In this document: positions 25,840 through 37,092 of the stretch, in pieces
Numbering within the stretch: position 1 is the stretch's first letter
How the letters are laid out: every line of letters starts with the position of its first letter
Assembly (NCBI GenBank): GCA_950106755.1
Contig: OX467091.1
Location: 6,527,538 to 6,591,537, forward strand
Reading direction: 5' to 3'
Length of the DNA stretch: 64,000 bases
DNA from: Climacium dendroides
Lineage: Eukaryota > Streptophyta > Bryopsida > Hypnales > Climaciaceae
Translations under genes and position numbers: made by a program
Notes under the pieces: model-generated
Told to the model about the DNA's origin: nothing
What the model saw: only the letters and a program-made list of their open reading frames with translations
Databases searched by the model: none

Positions 25840-26532
25840 ATGAACAAATGCAGGGTTTTTTGCAATGATGATATTGAACGTTGTGTGAAAGGTACAAAAA
25901 GGAAGTGGATGTTGTCAAAAACCCTTATTTTAGCCATTTGGCTTGTTCAAAAGGGCACCACCTCGTCAAAGCAAGAGATTTTAGCCTTCAAAGCTATTAG
26001 TTTTCAACTTCCCCAACATCAAGTCATTTCTTCTCAAAAACTGTTTGGTAGAAAGGCCGGTATAGACTTAGTTTTTATTTACCCATGTATTTACCCCATT
26101 CTATATGCAACCAATGAACATTCTAAATTTCGAGTGGGTAAAGCCATTCATTGCAATCCAAGTGCCTTGACTACAAAGCATACAAACAATGTTGCTTTGG
26201 CAATGACCTTGAATGCCCGGATTCATAGGGTGACCATGGTTCCTCACTCTAGTTTTGGTTGTATAGTCTATCTAAAATTTGGGGCAAAATCCAAAACTAA
26301 ACAATACATGCTTACTATTTCATCATTTCCAAAGTGCACGTTTCCTTACTTCAAGGAAATGCAAATGAAGTCTTTGGACAAATGAGGTTAGTGGGTGAAT
26401 TGTAAGCATCTTTATTTTGTTTTCACAATCATTTGCAACTTGCAATCCACTGTAGATGACTTCATTCATGCTCTGAGTTTGAGTTTTATTGAAGTGAAGC
26501 ATATCCTAATATCATTTATAGGGGTCTCCTAA
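25840..26532 (+). pseudogene. SWIM-zinc-finger-like, transposon-type protein relic
   Basis: A 181-codon frame ends at a TGA (26383-26385), but similarity continues in the same frame past that stop and a TAG at 26389-26391, reading WVNCKHLYFVF and then VDDFIHALSLSFIEV to a TAA at 26530-26532. The block KCTFPYFKEM...LDK, stop, WVNCKHLYFVF resembles the CxCPxF...G(K/Q)WxxCKHLYYVF motif of SWIM-type zinc-binding modules found in plant transposase-related proteins. One zinc-ligand cysteine is replaced (CTF where CxC is expected), while the downstream CKH is intact. Two stops and a lost ligand argue for a pseudogene. The 5' part is not recognisable. Confidence 0.5.
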
Positions 26533-26921
26533 ATCATTTAGATACTAAGTAGGGTTTGTTTCTCCAAAGGTGGATCCTTTTATGTGCCTACTATTGTTTC
26601 CAATAAAGTAGTAATGAAACTAAAAGGGCCACTACTTTAATTAGCTCTGAAACCACCAAAATAAGAAGATAGAGAAGCTTCTATGTCTTCTATGTACTTG
26701 TATTATGCCTTTTTGCTTTCAAGTTCTTAGGAATTCACTTCATATTTGCACACTTTTTGTTCTATAATACCTCCATTTGGAGTTAAAATGTCCCCTGAAC
26801 AAACTCATCAAAAAATATGCTAGTCCACGATTGCTATGCGTTGTAATTTTTTGTGTAACCATAGTGCTCCTTATCCATAACAAAATCATTGCACAGTAAT
26901 AGGTTGCCATAAGATTTCATG

Positions 26922-27000
26922 TACCCTAAACCCTAAACTATATGTTGTAATCCTTCATGATCTTAGAACACCCTAAACCATAGTTATAGGCAACCCTAAA
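26922..27000. repeat. Cluster of plant telomere-type units (CCCTAAAC)
   Basis: Two adjacent CCCTAAA units occur at 26924-26937 (ACCCTAAACCCTAAAC), with single units near 26972 and 26994. This is far too short and interrupted for a telomere. It may be an interstitial relic or telobox-type motifs. Confidence 0.6.
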
Positions 27001-27074
27001 CTGAAGTCTATGTTTTGAAATGTAATGTCAGTTTTTCCCCCATCCTAAATCCATTTAATTTAATTTCCACCAGA

Positions 27075-27290
27075 GTTTTTCTCACTTTTGTCATCTAGTT
27101 TTTCTCACTTTTGTCGTCTAATTTTTCTTTCGATTTCATCCTATTCTTTCATCTATTGTTTTCATCCACTTTTATATACTTTCATCCTCTTTTTTCATCT
27201 ACTTTCATCCATACAACATCTACCTTCATCCTACTATTATCATGTACTTTCATCCACATTGCATCTGCTTTCAGAGAGTTTTTGAGTTGT
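27075..27290. repeat. Degenerate CTTTCATC-rich simple repeat
   Basis: Irregular repeats of TTTCATC(C/T)A(C/T)TTT fill this stretch, together with a duplicated GTTTTTCTCACTTTTGTC near 27075-27115. The overlapping S/F/H-rich frames are products of the repeat and are not genes. Confidence 0.6.
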
Positions 27291-27429
27291 GTTCATTAAA
27301 GTTTCATTCAATTTTTTTAAATGCCACCTAAATCCTCAAATATATGCTCCCCGCTCACCATTCCTTGCTTGCTACTCCCTGCTCACGCGCTAGCAACGTT
27401 GTTTTTACTTTTGTTTTTTTGACAAATGA

Positions 27430-28403
27430 CAGTTTTATCCCTAAAGGTTTGACAAATGACAATTTTGGAGCATTTTTGGTGAAAACAAAGTCAAAAACTT
27501 TTAGGGGTTAACAAAGTTGATGTTAGAAATAAAAACATTTTTGAACAAATTTAACCATAGGATCTTATAGTACACTGGTTTGAAAAGATGTCAAAAAAAT
27601 TTCAAAAATTTCTACCATTTAAATTGTAAGGTATTAGCATTTGAAGTGACAAAAATCCTTTTTTTGGCCTTGTCAAAAAACTAGGCAACTGCCACGGCAA
27701 CTACACATCACAAGGTCACATTGGTATGAAAAAATGTCCAAAATGGTGGTGCTTCTTTGAATTCATTCTTCAAGGCAAATTGGCTACATGCTTGAAAAAT
27801 TTTAGATCATTTGGAATTGTACAACATATAGAAAACAAATAGTAGATAAGTAGAATGAAGTAGAGAATGATTTAAAATACAAAATTGTTAACACTTTATT
27901 TATGGAATTGAAAATTTCCAATTCCAATTTTATAATGTTTTAATAAAAAAATCTACACCTAACGTTTTTATTTTTTCCAAAAATCTTGAAAATTGAGTTA
28001 AATAAAGGACTTCAAAGTTTATTTTAGAGGAGAGATTCCATAACTATCTGTAAACTACTTGCAAACTAAAACTCCTCATAACTTTCATCTTATTAATCAA
28101 CATAGAATGATTCAAAAAATTTCCTGTTTATATAATATAAATATAGAAAAAAAATTCAATTTTTTAAAATAAGTTTTTTAGCTACCTAAGTTAACTGCCG
28201 ATCGCTAAAAATTGCATATCATACAATAACTTTTTTATTATTTATGTAGTCAAAAGTTATGAAAATTGTTGGGCCTTAAAGTTACTCCTTGGGCTTATGT
28301 TGTGTGAAAATTTCAAAGTAAAAAAATAAAAAGTTCATTTGTAGTGAGCTGCCGAAAATTGCTATATTGCCAAAAAAACACAATTTAGGACTTTTGTGGT
28401 TAA
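27430..28403. mobile_element. Rearranged copy of the TTAA-terminated repeat family
   Basis: The terminus AACTTTTAGGGGTTAA ends at 27511. Interior sequence typical of the family follows (ATAGGATCTTATAGTAC, then the AGGTCACATTGGTATGAAAA region), running to a decayed opposite end GGACTTTTGTGGTTAA at 28403. The terminal 80 bases are inverted relative to the intact copy at 47024-48182, so part of this copy has been flipped or a second fragment abuts it. It has no coding content. Confidence 0.6.
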
Positions 28404-30837
28404 TATAATTTGTAAGGTGAACAATGTGTGCAATCCTTAAACACTCTTTTTGTTTGGTGTTGCCAACATATGGGCTAGTATTTGAGATTTTTCAACCTCT
28501 ACATCCATTGGCTTAATGAATAAAATTTCCAAAGCATATATACATTGGTCAATTTGTAGGGAAACAATTAAGCATCAATTTTTGACTAGAGCATATGTCT
28601 TTGTGAAAATTACTGATTGACCATTTCTTTATTGTAAACTTGTTATTTCTTACAAAATTTAGAAATCAAACCTACATTTTAAACACCACAATTTCAAAGT
28701 GGGGGATATTTGCAACAAGAAATGCTTGCTTGTTAGGAAAGTAGGCTATGGTGTAAAACAATTTATCGATAATTACATAATTTATATTTTTGTATATGTC
28801 AATGTATCTTTCATCAAAGAAGTCTAAATTTAAAATAAAAAATTTAGACTCTCTTCAATCTCCTTATCCCCTTCATACATTAAAAACTCTTACTTACTAG
28901 AATCCTCACCTATCACTTTAGAATGTTGAATGTGGCCCTTTGAAGCAAGTTTGCATCTGCATTATTTATTTATATGATAATTTTATGATTGATTTTGGCA
29001 ATTCAATGTATGTTTTGAATGTACATATTATTCACCTAATGCTCAATCATCTACTAAGGGATGAATGCACTGTAAAAGTACAATTCATCTAATTCATATT
29101 CACTGAGGATGCTTCAAGTTAACCAATGTAATATAATTTACAATGAAAAAAAGAAAGAATGTTGTACATGAATCAATGATATAGATATGCTAAAATATCT
29201 TTAATTATTTATTATGAATTTTCAAAACTAAATTTATTATTTGTAGATTGAATAGTTAAAGGTTGATTTTGCTTAGTCTTCTATTATCCATTGGACTTTG
29301 GTATGCTATCTTGAAACAATGTCACCCTTCATTTGTTATTCCATTCCAAAATTTTTAGTAAACAATACAATCTTTAAATAATTTGGAAAAATCATTGTAT
29401 GACATTCTTTCTAATAGACACTCATAATCAACATTGTCCAAAATGTGAGACCTACAGTTGGACCCAAATGTGGTATGGAGATAGAAGCGGTTATATGGTC
29501 ATTACTTTATGGAAAACCATGAAGTACGTGTTTGTCAAAAGGTGCTTATTTATTTCAAAAAATGAAGATTGCAAAGATTGCATAAATTAGCATGGCCTGA
29601 CCTTGTAAAATCAAAAATATTGAAATTATTCAACAACCACCTCACAAAGATTTGAACGACACTTTTGATGTGAGTGAAGAAAGATGTATAAATAATTGGT
29701 TTATACAAATGGGGTGGTAGGAGGTAAAACAACCCATGTAAGATATGTAAATTAGGATTAGTAGAAGTTCAACTGCTTATATTTAGTTAAGTCAAAAGTA
29801 GGAATTTTGTTTGACGTAGAATTTTAGAATTCATTTTGACATAGTAGAATGACTTTTTCTAAAAAATGTTCTACTAAGAAAAGTTGGTAAAGCAAACTAA
29901 ATTTCATCTCTAAATATCTGTTTGAAATTAAAGCCTCCAATCACAAGTTATAGACAAAATTCAAAGAGTGGTTGGAAGGGACATTTTCTTCGACATTTTC
30001 AAACATCCTCTCTAAATTTTGTCCATAACTTTGTTTGAGAGGCTCAAAATTATAAACGGATTTTTGGAAATGAAATTTTGCCTAATTTACCAATTTGTTT
30101 TAGTTCAAAGTTTCTTTAAAAAGGTTATTTGACTATACTAAAATGAGTTCTAAAGTTCTACATTGAACACAATTCTTGCGTTTTGACAATGAGTGGTCAA
30201 GCTTTCATCTTCAAATTGTCCCATATCCTTTGAAGATTCATGATGAACAATGGATTTGTTTATAAAAATGACCTCTACCCATATATGAGTTGGCATCAAA
30301 TCAAATTGATATCTTCTCTAGTATTTGGACTTTCTTAACAATTACCTTGTCACCTTGTTAATTTTTTCAAAATCATTCAAACTTTGAAGTTTTGATTATT
30401 TTTCACCAAGGGTGACCTCTGGCTATAGGGAACATGTGGTCCTTCAAGACAACTAAAGAAAGTATGAGCCATGTTAGAACCAAGGTTCACTGTATTGGCT
30501 AAAATTCACTCCATTTCCAATAGCTAAATGTACATTGGAGAAAATCCTTTTAAAAAATTAGATTTTAGCCAAGACTGCAACAAACAATAGAATTTGATAG
30601 CCAATTTGCAACTTCCTCTACATTTGAATTAGCATCTATTTAGTCAATTTTGTGTTATAGTACTTCCAATAATCCTTTACAACTTGCAAAATCCTTTATT
30701 TAATTTATTATTTAATACTACTCATTCTCAAGGTAGGCAAAGTTGATACCTATTTGTCTTGAAGGTAGCACACATTGCACAAAATTTTATAAATTGAGTA
30801 GCATATTACACTATATTCCATAAAGTAGTTCTAAAAT
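28404..30837. other. AT-rich intergenic DNA
   Basis: No gene was recognised. A plus frame at 29399-29590 contains HCPKCETYSW but nothing that defines a family. No arrays or terminal repeats were identified. Confidence 0.45.
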
Positions 30838-31187
30838 CGCTACACTAATGATGATAAATAGTGTTATGTTGTGATTAGTGTTACCTAGACTTTTACCCCG
30901 GTCACTTTAAACTTCAATTAGTTGGCATTTAGTGTTGTGTTCACTTTTTTGAGTAGTAACTTTTTTGAGCATGTCATAGGTTTCTTGGGTTCATATGTTT
31001 TTCTTTGTATTTTGATGAAATAGTTAGGTAACACTAAATGTAAACTTGTAAAAAATGTATACCCAATAGTTGACAAATAGTGTCTATGTTGACATTTAGT
31101 GTTGGTAACATTAACTGGATTGTTGACAATTAGTGTTATGCTTTGTGATTAGTGTTGCCAACACTATTTATCATCATTAGTGTAGTG
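30838..31187. mobile_element. MITE with CACTACACTAATGATG terminal repeats, copy 1
   Basis: The right end is TCATCATTAGTGTAGTG and the left end CGCTACACTAATGATGATAA, giving a terminal inverted repeat of more than 30 bp that extends through AATAGTGTT. The 350-bp sequence is repeated in inverted orientation at 63177-63506 (for example ACCCCGGTCACTTTAAACTT here and its reverse complement there). No target duplication is clear at this copy. The GC-rich COQ4 locus starts about 400 bp downstream. Confidence 0.8.
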
Positions 31188-31614
31188 AGAACTACAGCTA
31201 GTTAAAAAACAATTAATGCAATTCCAAACCTGAACTTTCATAACAAAAGATTATATTTTTTCCTTTTAAAAAAGGACTATTTCCGTTCTTATGCAGAAGT
31301 TTTATCTTTTTACACATGAAGTTTGCCAGGTGGGAGTGGACCCTACAGGACTGATTATCCTCTACACCGAACCGATACTTATAACCGGTTCAACTCGCCT
31401 CAGCATCCGGGTATCCAAGTCACAACCATTTCCGTTCTTGTGCTATAAGTTGCGCTCAACAAAAATTCTGTGAAACCCAATTTCCCAAATCGTCATTACG
31501 GACAAGGATTCACGAATCCTAAACCCTATTTTGATGAAACGTTTCTAATTCGATCCGCCACCGAGAGTTGCTTGCGGTTGTTCGTGGAGAATCATTGTGG
31601 AGGAATTCAGAGCT

Positions 31615-33877
31615 ATGCGGACTCTGGTGTTTCGATTCGCCAAGTCTTCTCGTTGGAACCGATCTCTCCTGCAAGGCTCACGAGAATGGTTGTTTCTGTC
31701 GGGAAGGTCTTTGAGCTCGTCACAATTTGCGCCAGGTTTGATCCTCCACTCATTGTTGAATTTTTTTTGTCTAACCGGAATGGAGGGTTCCGGAATTTCT
31801 CTGGTGAATTAGGGTTTTGTAATTGGTGTAAAAGACTGTACATGGAATGTTTATTGATGTAGATTTCATTTCGGATGTGTTGGATCTCTCTATCGAGCCC
31901 TATGTTATAGAATTTCGAAATTCGTCCGTAAGACGTCTACGTTTACTTGGCAATTGTCTGATTGTGAGCAAGAGTTTGTGGAATATTGCGGTCTTCACCA
32001 AAGCAGGCTTGAGAGTGCTAGTTTTGAGCGATGAGTGATGAGTGCATTTTGAGAAAGACAATTTTGGTCTTGATTCACGATCCTGTTTTTTTCTGAATTC
32101 ATGATTTGGTTTTCAGGGTTTGGGACAAGCTCGGCGGGTGAAATCCCCGTTCACGAACACCCTTCCCGGAATTCCAAGCCTATTACCGTCTTGAAGCCCT
32201 GGGAACAGGTGGCGGTGGCTGTGGGCTCGGCCGTGGGCGCTCTCGTCAATCCTGCCCGCGCTGATTTTGTGCACGCGCTCTCGGAAACCACAGGAGGCCC
32301 TGCGTTCCGCCTCATGTTGGAGCGTATGAAGGTTTCACCGGAAGGGCAGGTGTGTGTTCTCCTTTTGTTTTGGAACCATTTAGGGTTTTGCAACCTGTAG
32401 TCTGTAATGCGTGTCATGGCTTTGAGATCTTTCTGTTTTTGTGTCATTCTTGATTCCGATCCACTGTTTTGTTGTGTCCTTTGGTTTTCAAATTTAAGCG
32501 CCTTTATTTCGAGCTTCAATTGGAGATTTGAATAGTATAGGGTGCAGACATGACCTTCTATACGGTACGGAAGGGGACGAAGTCCTATCTGAAGTAGTAT
32601 AGAGGATCTTCATGATTTTTAGAAACTAGAGATTAATGAGTAATAGCTAGTTTTAAGCAGTTATTACCATAGAGGACCCGGAGGAGGAAACAGTTTTTTT
32701 CTTTTAGAATCAAACCAAAATTTGCAAAAAATGCATTCCCTAGGTATAGATCTGTGCTGCGTAGGGATCACTGTATAGATGGAGACGTTTCTATTTGACT
32801 TCCGGTTAGTAGATGGTCTTCTTGAATCTCTGTGTTCTTTGATCTTCTACTTTGATTTTGGCTTTGACTTTTGTATGGTGTTCTATTTCCTTGTGGCGGA
32901 GATTTTTCGTCGTGTTTACTGATTGTCTTTATCTTGCTTTCTCTATTCTCAGCAAATATTGAAGGAAAGACCTCGAGTGATTGCATCACAAGTTCAACAT
33001 GCGTGGGACATGCCTGAAAACACCCTTGGAGGGGCTTATGCCAAGTTCATGGGCGATCGCAATTTTTCTCCTGATGACAGGCCTCCAGTCCGGTTTCTTG
33101 AGAGCGAGGAGTTGGCCTACGTTGCTCAACGTGCCCGAGAGGTATTTTGTATACTTCATCTCAAAAATCCCCTATTACATTCACAAAGTTACTCATGCTA
33201 AAGTAAATGTTAATGTTATAGCATATTAGATCAATATTAAGATAATGTTTACTTAATGTTTTCCATTATATTATCAAGTTAATGCCAAGGATACGAACAT
33301 CTTATTATTAAGTTGACAGCATTTCTATTACACTTCCATTAACTTACCATTAACTCAATGTGAGTACCAAATGAATCTAGTGCCTTCTAGCTTAATATCA
33401 CAAGCTTTGTCAATCACGTGGAGGGGGGACTTTTGTGTTATTGGCCACAAAATTTGTCATGCATTTGATATTGTATTCCCTATCGAAAACTTCATGTCTT
33501 TATCGATGCTATTTCTGATTGCAATGAGCACACATAACATTTAAGGACTTGCGTGTTTGCAGGTTCATGACTTTTGGCACGTTCTTTTCAACTGCCCAAC
33601 AACTGTCGTTGGTGAGTTAGCTCTCAAGATGGTCGAATTCCAGCAAACCCTCTTGCCAATGTGCTTCCTCTCAGTCTCTGGGGCATCTTGGCGCCTCAAG
33701 CCTGAACAACGAGCAGTGCTGTTTGGGCATTACGGGCCCTGGGCAATGAGGGCTGGCAATTCGGCCAGGGACCTCATGTGTATATATTATGAGAAGCATC
33801 TGGACGAGGATTTGGATGAGGTTCGCCGCGAATGGGGCATCATCCCTGCTCCTCGGCCCAAGAAGAAAGTTGTGTAG
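31615..33877 (+). CDS. COQ4: COQ4, coenzyme Q (ubiquinone) biosynthesis protein, mitochondrial
   Basis: Four exons join in phase: 31615-31735, 32117-32349, 32953-33141 and 33563-33877, all with GT-AG borders, giving 285 aa (family range about 220-335). The N-terminus ([20 protein letters not shown]) is rich in Arg, Ser and Leu with no acidic residues, as expected for a mitochondrial presequence. Exon 2 carries the [20 protein letters not shown] block and exon 3 the [10 protein letters not shown] and LGGAYAKFM region. Exon 4 opens with the hallmark HDxxH-x11-E metal motif ([17 protein letters not shown]). COQ4 is required for ubiquinone synthesis on the matrix side of the inner mitochondrial membrane, organising the CoQ complex and reported to act in C1 decarboxylation/hydroxylation of the ring. 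No stop or frameshift is present. The ATG at 31615 is preferred over an in-frame ATG at 31597 because it gives the cleaner presequence, though the upstream ATG is possible. Confidence 0.93.
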
Positions 33878-34520
33878 GTTAAGTCAAAACTCTACATGCT
33901 AAATCAGCATAATGCTACTGCAACACATTATGGTCTGAAGCGTGATGGCAATCTCGCAGGATCCGGTCGTTCTGACGATTCATTCCCTCAGCTAGATTCT
34001 TGTGTTAGTTATTGAAGACATTTGACTACCATTTAGAAGGCCAAAGTTGCTGATACTCAGGTGCTACCTTGGACGGAGCCTCATGGCGGCTACAAATCGA
34101 CTGGCCTTAGTTCTGTTACCTTGTCTAGCTATGTCTTGATGACTGCTATGATGTGTTGCTCTGCGAGATGTGCAGTTGCCCTGGACATTCCATGGGTTTT
34201 GTTTTAGCGTTCACTGTAGAAGTATGGTCATAGCACATCGAAGCCGCAACTTTTGGCGGGTCGCGAGAAGGATGTCGTACTAGCGGGTATGTTCTGCTAG
34301 ACTGTGTGGGATGGTGTCACCTCTCTAATAGAACTCTTTAGCAAGAGCTGGAGCAAGATTGACTTCCAGATTCTAAGGTGGACTCCACCTTCGGTACTGA
34401 TGTGAATGTCTTGGGACGTTGATGTCAGGTTCGTTACAAACCAACAACCCTGTTCTGAAGAGAACAATCTTGTAATTGTTGGACTGTCTTCCAATTCAGA
34501 CTAGAGGACGACGGCAGGCC
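33878..34520. other. COQ4 3' region
   Basis: GC content is intermediate and falls away from the last exon; this probably includes the COQ4 3' untranslated region. A minus frame at 34494-34297 shows no family features. No clear polyadenylation signal could be fixed. Confidence 0.4.
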
Positions 34521-35045
34521 TCAAAGATGGCGCACAGCCTTTTTGTACGTGTGCCATCTCGCAACTACAACATAGTTGACCGCCCCCAACCCTGCCAACA
34601 CCCAGTAGTACCTATCAATCCGGCATCGGTTCAAGTTATCCACAATCCATCCTTGCCGACCGCCAATCCTCGTGGTTCGGACCTCCACTTCCTGAATCGC
34701 AGTGCGCAGGAAGGGCGCCACGTCGGTGTTGGTTGTGTACAAGGCGTGCCGATGCTCTGCATGTCGTCCGGGGCTTGGTCGTAGAAAAACTCGGTTTGGC
34801 CGATGATGACGAACTCCTCGGAGACGCCGAAGATCATGTACTGAGGGAGGAGGTAGAAGGCGCTCATAGGCACGGGCTGTCTAGGCTTGTCCTCCAGGTG
34901 GTGGTGGACGATTTTCAAGCGCTTGGTTTCGATCAGGGCGAGGGTGGTGAGCACCAGGCCCGTGCCGATGCGCTGTAGCATGGAGATACCTCGCTCGTTC
35001 CCCGTGATCCGACGCATGAATGGTACGATGAACTTGCCACAGAAA
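34521..35045 (-). pseudogene. NPF/PTR (POT) family transporter, C-terminal exon fragment, frameshifted
   Basis: Read on the minus strand, the segment begins FIVPFMRRITGNERG, then ISMLQRIGTGLVLTTLAL, VPMSAFYLLPQYMIFGVSEE and FVIIGQTEFFYDQAPDDMQS. These are the conserved last transmembrane helices of plant NRT1/PTR proteins, which are proton-coupled nitrate, peptide and hormone transporters. Around 34743 one base is missing after SIGT, and the sense continues in another frame (LYTTNTDVAPFLRTAI, then GGRQGWIVDNLNRCRIDRYY and WVLAGLGAVNYVVVARW) to a stop at 34521. Short deletions are also evident (ALI-ETKRLK, VVV-ARW) compared with the usual family spacing. Family similarity stops upstream of 35045, and the N-terminal ten or so helices are absent. 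It is a dead fragment 0.6 kb downstream of COQ4 in the opposite orientation. Confidence 0.85.
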
Positions 35046-35674
35046 TATTCAAGTTCAAAAGAAAGTAAAATTCTTTACATTTGGTCCCTACCGTACCTTA
35101 CACATTACTGTGTTTCAATATCTTGTTTCGCAGGATCCTACTTTTGTTCCGATCCACTTGCTTTGTTGGATCCATTGTTTTACAATACGTATGAGATTGG
35201 TCACATCGACATTCATCTTACCAACTTTCACTTCGCACCTTTTTTGTTTGTAGTGAACGAGACCCTAGATGCATTGGCAGGGCAGTCCCCGAAGGTATCG
35301 TCATGAGGAGGTCCTGGGCCTAGACAGCGTGTTTGAACAATAGGAGCAAAAGCTTCTCTTCTCACCAGCGTCAATTGTGGGAAATTTTGGTTTATACGAC
35401 TTTTTATAAGCAGTGTGGGGAGTGTTGGATTATGTGACCAAGCGCTCTAGTTATGGACAATTACTCTACCTTTTGTCCTCCTGTCACTACAGTGTGCTGT
35501 GGGAAGTGACGCCATTCTCTGAATGAACGGACTTGGTTTTCAATTTCCCCATCTGAGACCTGTGTTGGCCATAGTCAGTGTTGCTCGCGATTTCCGCATT
35601 ATGTTCTCTGATTCCATGATTGAACATGAGTCGGGAGTGATGAGAATATTTATTTGTCGTGTTGACCATGTTCT
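35046..35674. other. Spacer between the NPF fragment and a TTAA element
   Basis: Intermediate base composition. A plus frame at 34887-35306 is mostly antisense to the transporter fragment and is not accepted as a gene. Upstream exons of the transporter were not found here. Confidence 0.4.
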
Positions 35675-36618
35675 TTAACCCCTCAAGGCCCAAGCCCTTT
35701 TCAGGTCATCATTGCTTTTGAAATGTTACAAGTCTAAATGTCACTAAGGTATAGAAATCTCAACTGTACAATCTTGTAGTGTACATGTTGTAGATGTCAT
35801 GGATCAAATTTGGAGTCATTTGGCCACATGGATTGCAAGATCATAATGTTTTAGTGTTGAAAAAGGATGTTGAAATTTTTCTTGCAACACATTTGGAGGT
35901 GAAATTTGATTTCTACACCTTCTCAAATGAAAAAACTTTAAACTATAAAGTGCTTGAAAATCAGCATACAAATACATTGGTGAAAGAAAATATCATTTAA
36001 TTGACTCATTGTGTCTGAAATGGCTTTGAAATGTCAAGAAAAGTTGCAGAAAAACACATCCAAGGTTGAACCTCCTATTAAAATGACCATCAGTCACTTG
36101 TAACTTCTTGAATTGATAAAAAAATTTATCCACTCAAACTAGACTAGTATGCACAACTTTCCCCAAAAAAATGATTGAAAATGGCCACTATATGAAGAAA
36201 TAAGCGGTTGAATTTCATTGTAATGAAAAAATATTAGGGTTTTGAACTTTGAATTGCTCCAAAACAACTTCGATTGATATGAAAATTTTACCACAATAAC
36301 TAGACTTCAAGGGAAACATGATCCAACAAATTTTATTGAAAACAAACATTGGATGAAGGAGATACAAGCCCCCGAAGTTGCTGCCATCAAATGCAGTTTG
36401 GTGAACTCAAATTGAACCTGTGAACTTCGATTGGCTTCCAAAAAATCAGTACATCTTGGGCTGATCTGAAAATTTTACTACACGAACTAGAATACTATGC
36501 GCAACTTTTCCAACAAGTCTTATTGAATTTGGACATTGGATGCAAAAGTTACAACACTTTGAATTGGACTCAAACTATGTGAGGCCACTTTTGAGCTCCT
36601 GGGGCATTGAGGGGTTAA
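35675..36618. mobile_element. TTAA-flanked inverted-repeat element, 0.94 kb
   Basis: The left end is TTAACCCCTCAAGGCCCAAG and the right end, reverse-complemented, TTAACCCCTCAATGCCCCAG, so an inverted repeat of about 16 bp with two mismatches directly abuts TTAA on both sides. The interior is AT-rich, non-coding and contains repeated phrases (for example AATTTTAC(C/T)ACA...ACTAGA) seen several times in both halves. The same GCATTGAGGGGTTAA end appears at 58553-58567. The TTAA could be either the target duplication or part of the terminus. Confidence 0.65.
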
Positions 36619-36929
36619 TTACGTTTTTGCTTCAAGGGTCTTGGAAATTCAATGGTCTTGGAAATTAGATTATAGACAAGGGAACTTGGTAGAGTGATAT
36701 TGGAGACTCACTCAAAATCCCATTCTTGTTAAATTGGCAGAATTTCACGATTTTGTCACTTTTCAAGGGTTGGATTGAAACGTATATCTATTTTTAGAGC
36801 TTTGTATAGATAAATGTAAAATAAGATAAAAATTGGTACCCAAAATTGCATTGGTTTAATGAAATTATCTTACTGAAGTCATTCACAAGACTTGGAACCT
36901 TTATAGGATTAACATTGACTAGATGCTTT

Positions 36930-37092
36930 CACTACTAGAAAATTTAGTTTTTTTGTTTAGATTTTTTGTTGTTTTGATTGCGTTGATCCAATCAAAATCT
37001 AATAGAAATCTGTTGATTTTAACAGATTTTTGTTAGATTTTGACCGGATCGACGCGACCAAAACAACAAAAAAACTAAATTTTCTAGTAGTG
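36930..37092. mobile_element. 163-bp CACTA-type MITE
   Basis: It starts CACTACTAGAAAATTTAG and ends CTAAATTTTCTAGTAGTG, a perfect inverted repeat, with TTT on both sides (36927-36929 and 37093-37095) as a 3-bp target duplication. The whole sequence is nearly palindromic: AACAACAAAAAA / TTTTTTGTTGTT pair inside the ends, and AATCTGTTGATTTTAACAGATT forms the centre. CACTACTAGAAAA-type ends and a 3-bp duplication are typical of non-autonomous CACTA elements. It is short and perfect enough to be recent. Confidence 0.88.

Noticed and set aside
30838..31187. Target duplication for MITE copy 1
   Set aside because: Neither a 3-bp nor a 9-10-bp match is present at the borders, so none is claimed.
32151..32519. 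Minus-strand frame of 122 codons
   Set aside because: Overlaps COQ4 exon 2 in antisense; no family features.
34476..35306. Plus-strand frames of 81-139 codons
   Set aside because: Mostly antisense to the NPF/PTR fragment, which has convincing family motifs on the minus strand.
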